Assembly (NCBI RefSeq): GCF_014651115.1
Contig: NZ_BMWG01000025.1
Location: forward strand, 1 to 64,000
Length of the DNA: 64,000 nt
Reading direction: 5' to 3'
Origin: Streptomyces inusitatus
GTDB lineage: Bacteria > Actinomycetota > Actinomycetes > Streptomycetales > Streptomycetaceae
Numbering within the stretch: position 1 is the first letter of the stretch; each line of letters begins with the position of its first letter. A program made the position numbers and the translations under genes. Shown piece after piece: positions 1 through 9,315 of the stretch. A model generated the notes under the pieces. That model saw only the letters and a list, made by a program, of their open reading frames with translations, was not told where the DNA came from and did no database searches.

Positions 1-110
1 CCCCGCGTCCCCTCCGACGGGCCCCTGCGACCGCCCGCCGTCCGCCACCGGCTGGGCACCCTCGCCGAACTCCCCGGCTACACCGCCTCCCTGGAGCGGC
101 TCCCCCCCCC
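1..110 (+). pseudogene. Partial near-copy of questin oxidase-like gene at contig edge
   Basis: These bases match 38994-39103, inside the questin oxidase-like gene at 38430-39554, with only about three differences, all A in the internal copy and C or G here. Similarity then dissolves into poly-C, in which scattered shared bases of the following source sequence may still be seen. This is either a second, truncated paralogue at a contig edge or, more likely, a misassembled or miscalled read end. No start or stop codon is present, so no product is predicted. Confidence 0.6.
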
Positions 111-250
111 CCCCCCCGACCCGCCCCCCCCCCGCCACCCCCCCCCCCTCCCCCCCGCCCTCCCCCCCCCCCCCCCCCCCCCCCCCCCCGGGCCCCCCCC
201 CCCCCCCCCCGCCCCCCCCCCCCCTCCCCCGGGCCCCCGCCCCCGGCGGC
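111..250. other. Poly-C low-complexity stretch, probable sequencing/assembly artefact
   Basis: About 140 bases made almost entirely of C, with isolated G, A and T, including uninterrupted C runs longer than 20. Nothing else in the window looks like this. It directly follows a copy of a gene fragment found elsewhere in the window, as expected for a low-quality contig end. I see no coding or regulatory signal in it. Confidence 0.65.
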
Positions 251-276
251 CCCGGGACGAGGAGTCGACTGCTCGA

Positions 277-1821
277 CTACTCGATGACGTCCTCGTGGCC
301 CTCGTGCAGGCCGCCGCCGCTGCCGGTGCCCGGCTCGGTCGGAACGGAGTTCACCGGTGTCCGGAGCGAGCTGAGGTCGTGGGCGTAGGTGCCCACCGCG
401 TTCGCGATGACTCCGATGTTCACCTTGAAGGCGGTCAGGTTGATGTTGTTGATGTCATCGCCCTTGGCGTGGTAGTTCGGGTCGTACGACAGGCCCGCCG
501 TGCCGCCGAACTTCGCCGCCTGCTGGGCCGACTTGATGCCCTCGGCGCCGGTGAAGGTGCCGCCGGCGGGGATGCCGACCCCGATGAAGGGGCCGTAGTC
601 CGAACGGCCGGAGAAGTCGGTGCCCTCGTGCGGGGTGTCCCGGTCGTCGAGGAACTCGTTGATGTCGCGCTCCAGCTGGGCCGAGCCCTCGGGGCCGGGG
701 CCCGCGCCGACGCCGTCGGAGTTGTCGCCGTCGTAGACGAAGAGTCCGTAGTTCGGCGAGGCGATCATGTCGAAGTTCAGATAGAGCTTGATCTCCTTCT
801 TGGCGAGATCATTGAGACCGGCGACATACGCCTTCGAGCCGAGCAGCCCGTTCTCCTCCGCGCCCCACCAGGCGAAGCGGACCTTGTTGGCCGGACGCTT
901 CTCGGCCTTGGCCAGCTCCTGGGCGACCTCGATCAGACCGGCGGAGCCGGAGCCGTTGTCATTGATGCCCGGGCCCGCGGCGACCGAGTCCAGGTGGGAG
1001 CCCAGCATCACGGTGTTGGCCGCGTTCCCGTGGCGGGTCTCGGCGATCACATTGTTGGTGGTGCGGTTCTGGAGGAGCTGGCGGATCTCGAAGGAGACAT
1101 TGACCGGGCCCGCCGCCACCTCGTTGACGAGCTGTTCGCCCGCGGCCTGGCTGATTCCGCCGGTGGGTATCTTCCCGGAGGCGACATCGCTCAGCGTGCC
1201 GCCCATGGAGCCCGCGGCGTTGTTGTAGATGATCGCGCCGATCGCGCCGGCCTCGGCCGCGGTCGCCTGCTTCTGGGCGAAGGTGCAGCCGCCGCGCTTG
1301 ATCAGCGCGATCTTCCCGGTGAAGGTCCCGGAGGCGTAGTCGGCGGGCTCACAGCCGGTGTTCGCGTCCACGGGCACCGCCGCCAGATCGGCCTTGACGC
1401 CGCCGACCGGGGTGGACTTGGTGTAGGTCAGCGCGGTGATCGGGATGTCGCGCGCGCCCGGCGAGACGACGGAGAGCTTCTCCGCGAGCGTCTCGGTGTA
1501 GACGAAGGTGAAGGGCTCGTAACGGACGTCGTATCCGAACTTCTTCAGCTGCTGATAGACGTACGCGGCCGAGGCGTCGTACCCGAGGGTGCCGGCGGCG
1601 CGGTTGCCGCCCGCCGTGTCGGCTATCTGCTGGAACTTCTTCAGATGTTTGTGGGCGTCTTTCACGGACGCCTTCGAGACCAGCTTCTTCGCCAGCTTCG
1701 TCGCCTGCTGCCCGGCATCGTCCCGGTGGGCGGCGGAGGGGGAGGCGGATGCCAGCAGGAGCGGGGTCGCGAGTGCGGCGGCGGCCAGGGTGGCCACGGC
1801 TCTGCGACGGGTTGCCTTCAC
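277..1821 (-). CDS. Secreted M28-family zinc aminopeptidase with PA domain
   Basis: Predicted 514-residue secreted exopeptidase, similar in design to Streptomyces griseus aminopeptidase S. Residues 1-31 form a signal peptide (KATRRR, hydrophobic core, PSAA). A PA (protease-associated) domain spans roughly 150-245. The M28 catalytic core follows, with the usual di-zinc ligands visible: His276 in GSHLDS, Asp288 in GINDNGSG, Glu322/Glu323 in WWGAEENG, Asp351 in NFDMI, and His451 in NYHAKGDD. The GTG start at 1821 is chosen because GGAAGGAA lies just upstream and it begins the signal peptide; the frame is open further upstream but overlaps the neighbouring gene. It probably releases N-terminal residues from extracellular peptides for nutrition. 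The C-terminal tail is Gly/Pro-rich. Confidence 0.93.
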   Translation of the reverse strand: MKATRRRAVATLAAAALATPLLLASASPSAAHRDDAGQQATKLAKKLVSKASVKDAHKHLKKFQQIADTAGGNRAAGTLGYDASAAYVYQQLKKFGYDVRYEPFTFVYTETLAEKLSVVSPGARDIPITALTYTKSTPVGGVKADLAAVPVDANTGCEPADYASGTFTGKIALIKRGGCTFAQKQATAAEAGAIGAIIYNNAAGSMGGTLSDVASGKIPTGGISQAAGEQLVNEVAAGPVNVSFEIRQLLQNRTTNNVIAETRHGNAANTVMLGSHLDSVAAGPGINDNGSGSAGLIEVAQELAKAEKRPANKVRFAWWGAEENGLLGSKAYVAGLNDLAKKEIKLYLNFDMIASPNYGLFVYDGDNSDGVGAGPGPEGSAQLERDINEFLDDRDTPHEGTDFSGRSDYGPFIGVGIPAGGTFTGAEGIKSAQQAAKFGGTAGLSYDPNYHAKGDDINNINLTAFKVNIGVIANAVGTYAHDLSSLRTPVNSVPTEPGTGSGGGLHEGHEDVIE

Positions 1822-1964
1822 AGAGTTCCTTCCCGGGTATGGACAAGTAGAAGGGAAGTTAACGAGACCGCGACGACTATGGGAACGTCTGTGCCCCAAC
1901 TCGTCCCTCAGTTCATCTGATCGACATTCCCGGAGCCGGAACTTCCTCTTCGATCGCCCGTATT

Positions 1965-2552
1965 TCAGTTGCCCTTGGCTGCTTTGGCGGCCTTTTTCAT
2001 CTCTTGCTTGTGCGCGCGTACTTTGGCGAGCGAGTCGGGTCCGGTGATGTCGGCCGCCGAGCGGTACGCCCCGGCCTCCCCGTACGGGCCCGCGGCCTCG
2101 CGCCAGCCCTTGGGCCGTACGCCGTACCGCTTGCCCAGCAGCGCGAGGAAGATATGGGCCTTCTGGTCGCCGAAACCGGGCAGTGCCTTGAGCCGGGCCA
2201 GCAGCTCGGCGCCGCTGTCGGCGTCGCTCCAGATCGCCTCCGCGCTGCCGCCGTACTCGTCGACCAGGTACTGGCAGAGTGTCTGCACCCGTTTGGCCAT
2301 GCTGCCGGGGTAGCGGTGGACCGCGGGTTTCTCCTTGAACAGCTCGGCGAAGGCGTCGGGGTCGTATGCGGCGATCTCGCCGGCGTCGAGGTCGTCGCCG
2401 CCCATCCGGTGGGCGATGGTGTAGGGCCCCGAGAAGGCCCACTCCATGGGAACCTGCTGGTCGAGGAGCATTCCGACGACGGCGGCGAGCGGGCTGCGGC
2501 CGAGGAGTTCATCGGCTTCGGGCTGCTGGGCGAGGTGCATCTCGGGGCTCAT
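1965..2552 (-). CDS. HhH-GPD family base-excision repair-type protein
   Basis: A 195-residue protein of the helix-hairpin-helix-GPD superfamily, in the uncharacterised actinobacterial branch related to endonuclease III and AlkA-type glycosylases. The opening stretch PLAAVVGMLLDQQVPMEWAF is the family signature, and the hairpin is visible as LKALPGFGDQKA near residue 125. A lysine-rich tail (KQEMKKAAKAAKGN) could bind DNA. I do not see a clear catalytic Lys/Asp pair, so glycosylase activity is inferred only from the fold. It is transcribed separately from the secreted aminopeptidase downstream. The ATG at 2552 is the first plausible start; the ribosome binding site is weak. Confidence 0.85.
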   Translation of the reverse strand: MSPEMHLAQQPEADELLGRSPLAAVVGMLLDQQVPMEWAFSGPYTIAHRMGGDDLDAGEIAAYDPDAFAELFKEKPAVHRYPGSMAKRVQTLCQYLVDEYGGSAEAIWSDADSGAELLARLKALPGFGDQKAHIFLALLGKRYGVRPKGWREAAGPYGEAGAYRSAADITGPDSLAKVRAHKQEMKKAAKAAKGN

Positions 2553-2604
2553 GGTCCGATGATCGCCCCGGCGCGGGCGCGCCGCCAGTGAACCGCCCGC
2601 GACG

Positions 2605-2642
2605 GAAGACCCCCTCTCGCCGGAGTGGCGGAGGGGGTCTTC
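2605..2642 (-). terminator. Strong hairpin terminator
   Basis: Perfect 12-bp inverted repeat (GAAGACCCCCTC / GAGGGGGTCTTC) around a 14-nt loop, just downstream of the small secreted-protein gene ending at 2675. It lies before the start of the HhH-GPD gene and probably ends transcription from the right. Confidence 0.75.
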
Positions 2643-2674
2643 GGAGGAGTCCCGGGGCTGGAGCCCGGGGGTCC

Positions 2675-2875
2675 TCAGCCCTGGGTGGAGGTCGAGCCGA
2701 AGATCGCCGCGTGCTCCAGCACATCCTCCAGCGGGTCGTCGATCTGGCCGATCGAGATCAGCGTGATGCCGTTGTGCGAGTCCGTGTGCGTCTCGTCCGC
2801 GACCGCGGCGGTGGCGGGGAGTACGGCTGCCAGCAGGGCGGCACCGAGGATCGTAAGGGCGATTCTGGCCTTCAT
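2675..2875 (-). CDS. Small secreted protein of unknown function
   Basis: A 66-residue protein starting MKARIALTILGAALLAAVLP, a typical Sec signal peptide ending near ATAAVA. This leaves about 38 residues rich in Asp, Ile and His (DDPLEDVLEHAAIFG). The mature part has no cysteines, so it is not a disulfide-linked peptide. It resembles small secreted Streptomyces proteins without known function; I do not recognise it as a chaplin or rodlin. The ATG at 2875 is chosen because it starts the signal peptide. A hairpin terminator follows. Confidence 0.7.
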   Translation of the reverse strand: MKARIALTILGAALLAAVLPATAAVADETHTDSHNGITLISIGQIDDPLEDVLEHAAIFGSTSTQG

Positions 2876-3003
2876 AGAGCTTTCGTCCACCTGTTCGTCG
2901 TCTGCCTGGTGGCCGGTATAACTATCGGACCGGCAAAAGGTCACGGCCCTCGAAACGGATGAAGGGCGCGTTCACCCGTTCGGCCTAATGCCCCCCGAGG
3001 GGG

Positions 3004-3684
3004 TCAGGGCGCTCGGTTGACGAGGACGACCGTGGTCTCGCAGGAGTTGTCCGCGAAGAGTTTCAGTACCTCCATCTCTTCCTTGTCGACGGTCAGGTCC
3101 CAGCGCAGCTTGGTCCCGACCCAGTCGCCGATGTACCGGCAGATCCCCGCGGTCTCCGTCGGCAGCCACTCCTTGATGTCCTGCTCGGCCTTCTCCCGCT
3201 TGGCGCGCACGGTCACCGCCGCCAGGGTGGCGGGCGAGCCCTGGTCGTTGGCGTAGGCCTCACGGCGTCCGGTGCTCCAGGCCGAGCCGCCCGAGCCCCA
3301 GGCCTCGGCGAGCGGGACGACATGGTCGATGGTGACGCTGGACCGCTTGGTCACCGACTGGTTGTCGTAGTACGAGACCCAGCGGCCGCCCGACAGCGAG
3401 CAGCCGGCCGAGACGTCGGGCTCCTCGACCGCCTCGGCGAGCAGCACCTCCTCACGGGTGGAGCAGCCGTCGGCGGGGTCCTTGCCCGCGTTCCAGTGGG
3501 GGAAGGCGGCGGCGGTGTAGCCCGCGCGGTTCTCGTCGGCCTCGACGAGCAGCGAGATGGCGTCCTCCAGCTGGAAGACCTCCACCGAACTGGCCGAGGC
3601 GGAGGGGGCCGAGACGGCGGTGGTCAGGAGCGGGACGAGCGCGAGGGACAGTGCCGCTATCGTGCGGCCGAGATTCTTGGTCAT
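3004..3684 (-). CDS. Secreted HNH endonuclease family protein (DUF1524/GmrSD-C type)
   Basis: A 226-residue exported protein with an N-terminal signal peptide (MTKNLGRTIAALSLALVPLL, ending near SASA). The nuclease signature is SSVTIDHVVPLAEAWGSG, the first half of the HNH beta-beta-alpha-metal fold in the DUF1524 family. Downstream RREAYAND and KREKAEQDIKEWLP supply the later Asn and Lys/Glu positions. Four cysteines probably form disulfides outside the cell. The likely role is an extracellular nuclease for nutrient scavenging; such proteins are common in Streptomyces. The ATG at 3684 begins the signal peptide. Confidence 0.85.
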   Translation of the reverse strand: MTKNLGRTIAALSLALVPLLTTAVSAPSASASSVEVFQLEDAISLLVEADENRAGYTAAAFPHWNAGKDPADGCSTREEVLLAEAVEEPDVSAGCSLSGGRWVSYYDNQSVTKRSSVTIDHVVPLAEAWGSGGSAWSTGRREAYANDQGSPATLAAVTVRAKREKAEQDIKEWLPTETAGICRYIGDWVGTKLRWDLTVDKEEMEVLKLFADNSCETTVVLVNRAP

Positions 3685-3795
3685 GGGCCCAGTTACTAGC
3701 GGGCAGACCGGGCCCGGGCGGGCGCGTGGCGCGCCGGATCCACTCGTACGAGCGGAAAATCCGGGGGTGGTGAGCGCTGTGTTTACGCGCGCCGG

Positions 3796-3845
3796 GCGCA
3801 CCCCGGGCGGTTGCGGTACCGGTACCGGTCCCGCCCGGGGTGCGC
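3796..3845 (-). terminator. Hairpin terminator after chitinase gene
   Basis: Perfect 15-bp inverted repeat (GCGCACCCCGGGCGG / CCGCCCGGGGTGCGC) about 12 bases beyond the chitinase stop codon. The loop carries a short GGTACC repeat. Confidence 0.75.
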
Positions 3846-3856
3846 ACGGTCAGGCC

Positions 3857-6193
<2,337 letters not shown>

Positions 6194-6245
6194 GGCGCTC
6201 CCTGAGGGGGTAGGGGCGATGGCCGTGCTCAACCTTTGAAGCTAC

Positions 6246-6259
6246 TTGGTCCGGACCAA
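6246..6259. promoter_or_regulatory. DasR-type dre box (chitin regulon operator)
   Basis: Perfect palindrome TTGGTCCGGACCAA upstream of the chitinase. Its core TGGTCCGGACCA matches 10 of 12 positions of the known dre consensus TGGTCTAGACCA, bound by the GlcNAc-responsive repressor DasR. A second box lies upstream of the chitin monooxygenase gene at 34266. Confidence 0.75.
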
Positions 6260-6290
6260 CCCGCAAGGGGTGCGGACGGACCGGATTCCC

Positions 6291-7022
6291 TCAGGCCCCG
6301 GCGGGGTGCCGGGCGTAACGGCCCAGGAACATGTCGACGCCCCCCACGAGCAGACGCTCCGTCAGATCGTCGTCGACGGTCGCGCCGTACTGCCCGAAGA
6401 CCATGTGGGGATGGACCAGCAGCGCGTACAGCTGAAGCGTCGCGACCTCCAGGTCCGGGACGTCCAGCAGGCCCCGCTCGGCCAGGGTGCGCAGCGCCCC
6501 CGCGACGGCGGGGTGGTGGCCGGTGGGGCTGATGTGCTGCCAGGCCCGCCCCAGCTCGGGGAAGCGGTGCAGCTCGGCGGCGACCAGGGTGCGCAGGGCG
6601 GCCACCTCGCGGTCGTCGCGCACGGCGCGCACCCAGGCGCGGGCGACTTCCAGGAAGGCGGCGCGCAGATCGGTGGCCCCGGCGAGCCGGGCCAGCGACG
6701 CCGCCGGGTCCTCGCCGCCCTCGACCGCGGCGGGGTCGTCGAGCGCGCCCGCGACCACGGCGGTGAACAGGGCTTCCTTGCTGCCGAAGTGGTTGTAGAC
6801 GGTGACCTTTGAAACGGCGGCCTCGGCGGCGATGGCGTCCATGCCGACGCCGAAACCCTCGCGCAGGAAGAGCGTGCGGGCGGCCGTGACGATGGCCCGC
6901 CGCTTGCGCTCGGCGCGGGGACCGCTGGGGCCGGTCCCGGTGCCGGTGCCGGTTCCGGTCTTCGGTGTGCCGCGCGTTTCGGTCGATCCCTGGCGGGGCC
7001 GGGGGGCGGTGTCCGGGGTCAT
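6291..7022 (-). CDS. TetR/AcrR family repressor, divergent from MFS exporter
   Basis: A 243-residue regulator. After a low-complexity TGTGTGTG linker, residues ~35-85 form a TetR helix-turn-helix: RRAIVTAARTLFLREGF, then DAIAAEAAVSKVTVYNHFGS. The C-terminal part (VAALRTLVAAELHRFPELG) resembles the AefR-like ligand-binding domain. The gene is divergent from an MFS drug exporter, and the intergenic region holds two copies of a palindrome, so it probably represses itself and the exporter until an inhibitor binds. The ATG at 7022 is the natural start. Confidence 0.93.
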   Translation of the reverse strand: MTPDTAPRPRQGSTETRGTPKTGTGTGTGTGPSGPRAERKRRAIVTAARTLFLREGFGVGMDAIAAEAAVSKVTVYNHFGSKEALFTAVVAGALDDPAAVEGGEDPAASLARLAGATDLRAAFLEVARAWVRAVRDDREVAALRTLVAAELHRFPELGRAWQHISPTGHHPAVAGALRTLAERGLLDVPDLEVATLQLYALLVHPHMVFGQYGATVDDDLTERLLVGGVDMFLGRYARHPAGA

Positions 7023-7040
7023 GGGCCGAGCCTAGCCGAC

Positions 7041-7088
7041 AACTGAACTGTACGGTTGAGTTCAACTGAACTGAACTGTACGGTTCAG
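7041..7088. promoter_or_regulatory. Duplicated TetR-type operator
   Basis: The core AACTGTACGGTT occurs twice, at 7046-7057 and 7074-7085, 28 bp apart. The second copy extends to an almost perfect 18-bp palindrome, CTGAACTGTACGGTTCAG. Both lie between the divergent TetR and MFS genes, as expected for operators controlling both promoters. Confidence 0.75.
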
Positions 7089-7139
7089 ATGACTGGTCCG
7101 GAGTGGACCGCCGTCCCCGACTCTCTGGGAGGAACCGCC

Positions 7140-8615
7140 ATGCCCTGCGCCGCCGCCGGACACCCCGCCGCCGAGGACCACGGCCCGCCCGCCCCCACCC
7201 GTACCGGCTCGGAGGAGGATCACCGGCCGCCCGCCGATCCGCGCCGCTGGGCCGCGCTCGCGCTGATCTGCGCGGCGCAGTTCATGCTGGTGCTCGACGT
7301 CACGGTGGTGAATGTCGCGCTGCCCGACATGGCCGCCGCTCTCGGCCTCGGCCGCACCACGCTGACCTGGGCCGTCACCGCGTACACCCTCGCCTTCGGC
7401 GGGCTGATGCTCCTCGGCGGCCGGCTCGCCGACGCGCTCGGGGCCCGGCGCACCCTGCTGGCCGGACTGGTGGTCTTCACCGCCGCCTCGCTCTTCACCG
7501 GCCTCGCGCAGAGCGCCCCGGCGCTGATCGGCGGCCGGGTGGCACAGGGCGTCGGCGCGGCGCTGCTGTCGCCCGCCGCGCTCGCGATCGTCACCACCGC
7601 CTTCCACGGCGCGGAGCGCACCCGGGCGCTCGGCGTCTGGGCGGCGATCGGCGGCACGGGATCGGCCGTCGGCGTGCTGCTGGGCGGCGCGCTCACGGCG
7701 GGCCCCGGCTGGCAGTGGGTCTTCTACGTCAATGTCCCGGTCGGCCTCGCCCTGCTCGCCGCGATCCCCGCCCTGGTCCCGGCCCGCGCCGCGCGGCCCG
7801 AGGTCCGCCTCGACGCACCGGGCGCGCTGCTGGTCACGGCGGGCACCGTGGCCCTGATCCACGGTCTGGTCCGGGCCGGGGACAGCGGCTGGACGGATCC
7901 GCTGACGCTGCTCGCGATCGCCGGATCGGCCGTGCTGTACGGCGCGTTCGCGCTGGTCGAGCGGGTCAGCCCCGCCCCGCTGATGGAGCTGCGGATGCTC
8001 ACCCGCCGGCCGGTGGTGGCGGGGTCCTTCCTGATGCTGATCGCCACCGCCCTGCTGATCGCGTTCTTCTTCCTCGGCTCGGTCCACCTCCAGGGCGCGC
8101 GCGGCCTCAGCTCTCTGGAGACCGGTCTGCTCTTCCTCCCGGTGGCCGTGGCGGTCGGCCTCGGTGCGCACCTCGGCTCACGGCTCGTCGGCCGGATCGG
8201 CGGCCGGGCGTGCGCGGCGGGCGCGCTGGCGGTCGCGGCGGCGGGCGCGGTGCCGCTCACCCTGCTGTCGGCCGATTCCTCCGTGTACACGACGCTGCTG
8301 CCGGGGCTGGTCGTCGCCTCCTTCGGCGTCGGCGCGGTCTTCGTCACGGCGACCGCGACGGCGCTGGCGACGGTCGGCCACCGGGAGGCGGGGCTGGCCT
8401 CCGGTTTCGTCAACACCTTCCACGAGGTGGGCGGTTCGGTGGGCGTCGCGGTGGTCTCCTCGGTGGCCGCCGTCGGCATCGCCGGGGGCGGGGAGGCCGG
8501 TTTCACCGACGCGTACACCGTGCTCGCGGTCACCGCGGCGGTGGGCGCGGCCCTCTCCCTGGTCCTGGTCCCGCGCGGCCGACCCGCCCCGGCAGGGGTG
8601 CCGTATGTCCACTGA
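7140..8615 (+). CDS. MFS drug exporter, DHA2 (14-TM) family
   Basis: A 491-residue major facilitator transporter. Visible family motifs are LDVTVVNVALPDMA (helix 1), GGRLADALGARR (loop 2-3, motif A) and GTGSAVGVLLGGAL (motif C of drug:H+ antiporters); about 14 membrane segments follow. It probably exports a hydrophobic toxin or antibiotic with proton antiport. ATG 7140 is chosen because GGGAGG lies seven bases upstream; an in-frame ATG at 7089 falls directly against the operator and has no ribosome binding site. It is controlled with the divergent TetR gene. The stop overlaps the next gene by 11 bases. Confidence 0.93.
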   Translation: MPCAAAGHPAAEDHGPPAPTRTGSEEDHRPPADPRRWAALALICAAQFMLVLDVTVVNVALPDMAAALGLGRTTLTWAVTAYTLAFGGLMLLGGRLADALGARRTLLAGLVVFTAASLFTGLAQSAPALIGGRVAQGVGAALLSPAALAIVTTAFHGAERTRALGVWAAIGGTGSAVGVLLGGALTAGPGWQWVFYVNVPVGLALLAAIPALVPARAARPEVRLDAPGALLVTAGTVALIHGLVRAGDSGWTDPLTLLAIAGSAVLYGAFALVERVSPAPLMELRMLTRRPVVAGSFLMLIATALLIAFFFLGSVHLQGARGLSSLETGLLFLPVAVAVGLGAHLGSRLVGRIGGRACAAGALAVAAAGAVPLTLLSADSSVYTTLLPGLVVASFGVGAVFVTATATALATVGHREAGLASGFVNTFHEVGGSVGVAVVSSVAAVGIAGGGEAGFTDAYTVLAVTAAVGAALSLVLVPRGRPAPAGVPYVH

Positions 8616-9144
8616 GCTGCTGATCAGGGAGTTGTGCAGGGCCGTCCTCGACGGCGTCGCCTCGGGCGGCCGGGCCCGGCCGCGGCTGCGCGTCACCGGC
8701 CTCGGGCGGCACTTCGCGGTGGAGCCCGCCGACGCGGTGTGGCTCGCGGACGCGGGGGCCGCGGCCCTGGCGGCGTACGCCGAGCGCGCCGAGGAGAGCT
8801 GGGAGGACCGCTGGTCCGTGGACACGGACACCGCCTGGAAGCCGCTGCACCGCGCCCTGTCCGGCGGCCCGGCCCCGCTCGCCCGCGCGATCCTGGGCGG
8901 GCGCCCGCTGACGGCGGCACCCGGCTGTCTGCTCCGGCTGCTGCCCCCGGACCGCGTACCCGCCACCGCCGAAGCCCTCACCGGCCTCACCCGCCCCTGG
9001 CTCCGCGCCCGCCTCGCCGCGCTGGGGCATCCGCCGGGGCTCTCCTGCGAGTCCTGCGCCTGGGAGCACCTCCACGCCCTGCGCGCCTTCCACACCCGCG
9101 CGGCGGACGCGGGGCGCGGGGTCCTGTTCACGGTCTCCGACTGA
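8605..9144 (+). CDS. DUF1877 (YfbM-like) family protein
   Basis: A 179-residue cytoplasmic protein of the DUF1877/YfbM family. The family core is visible as WKPLHRALSGG, then ILGGRPLTA and a leucine-rich LLPPDRVPATAEALTGL, ending in a HALRAFHTRAADAGRGVLF segment. The biochemical function of the family is unknown. The gene starts 11 bases inside the end of the MFS exporter gene and is probably translationally coupled to it. Any role in resistance is only suggested by this coupling. Confidence 0.75.
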   Translation: MSTELLIRELCRAVLDGVASGGRARPRLRVTGLGRHFAVEPADAVWLADAGAAALAAYAERAEESWEDRWSVDTDTAWKPLHRALSGGPAPLARAILGGRPLTAAPGCLLRLLPPDRVPATAEALTGLTRPWLRARLAALGHPPGLSCESCAWEHLHALRAFHTRAADAGRGVLFTVSD

Positions 9145-9315
9145 AGCCTGTGCCCCGATCGTCCCAACAGCCCCTGGAGGCAAGGATTTACCCTGCGGAC
9201 CGGACGGTTCGCGGACGCCTTCCGGTTGGATTCCGGCGGACGCGCCGAACCGCCCCCGTACGGACCCCGGCCCGCCGATGATGGAACGAGCGCCGCGCGT
9301 CGAAGGGGGAAGCCC

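Noticed and set aside
1..250. Possible linear-chromosome telomere
   Set aside because: Streptomyces telomeres show palindromes, not poly-C, and neither tap nor tpg is nearby; a copied gene fragment with C miscalls fits better.
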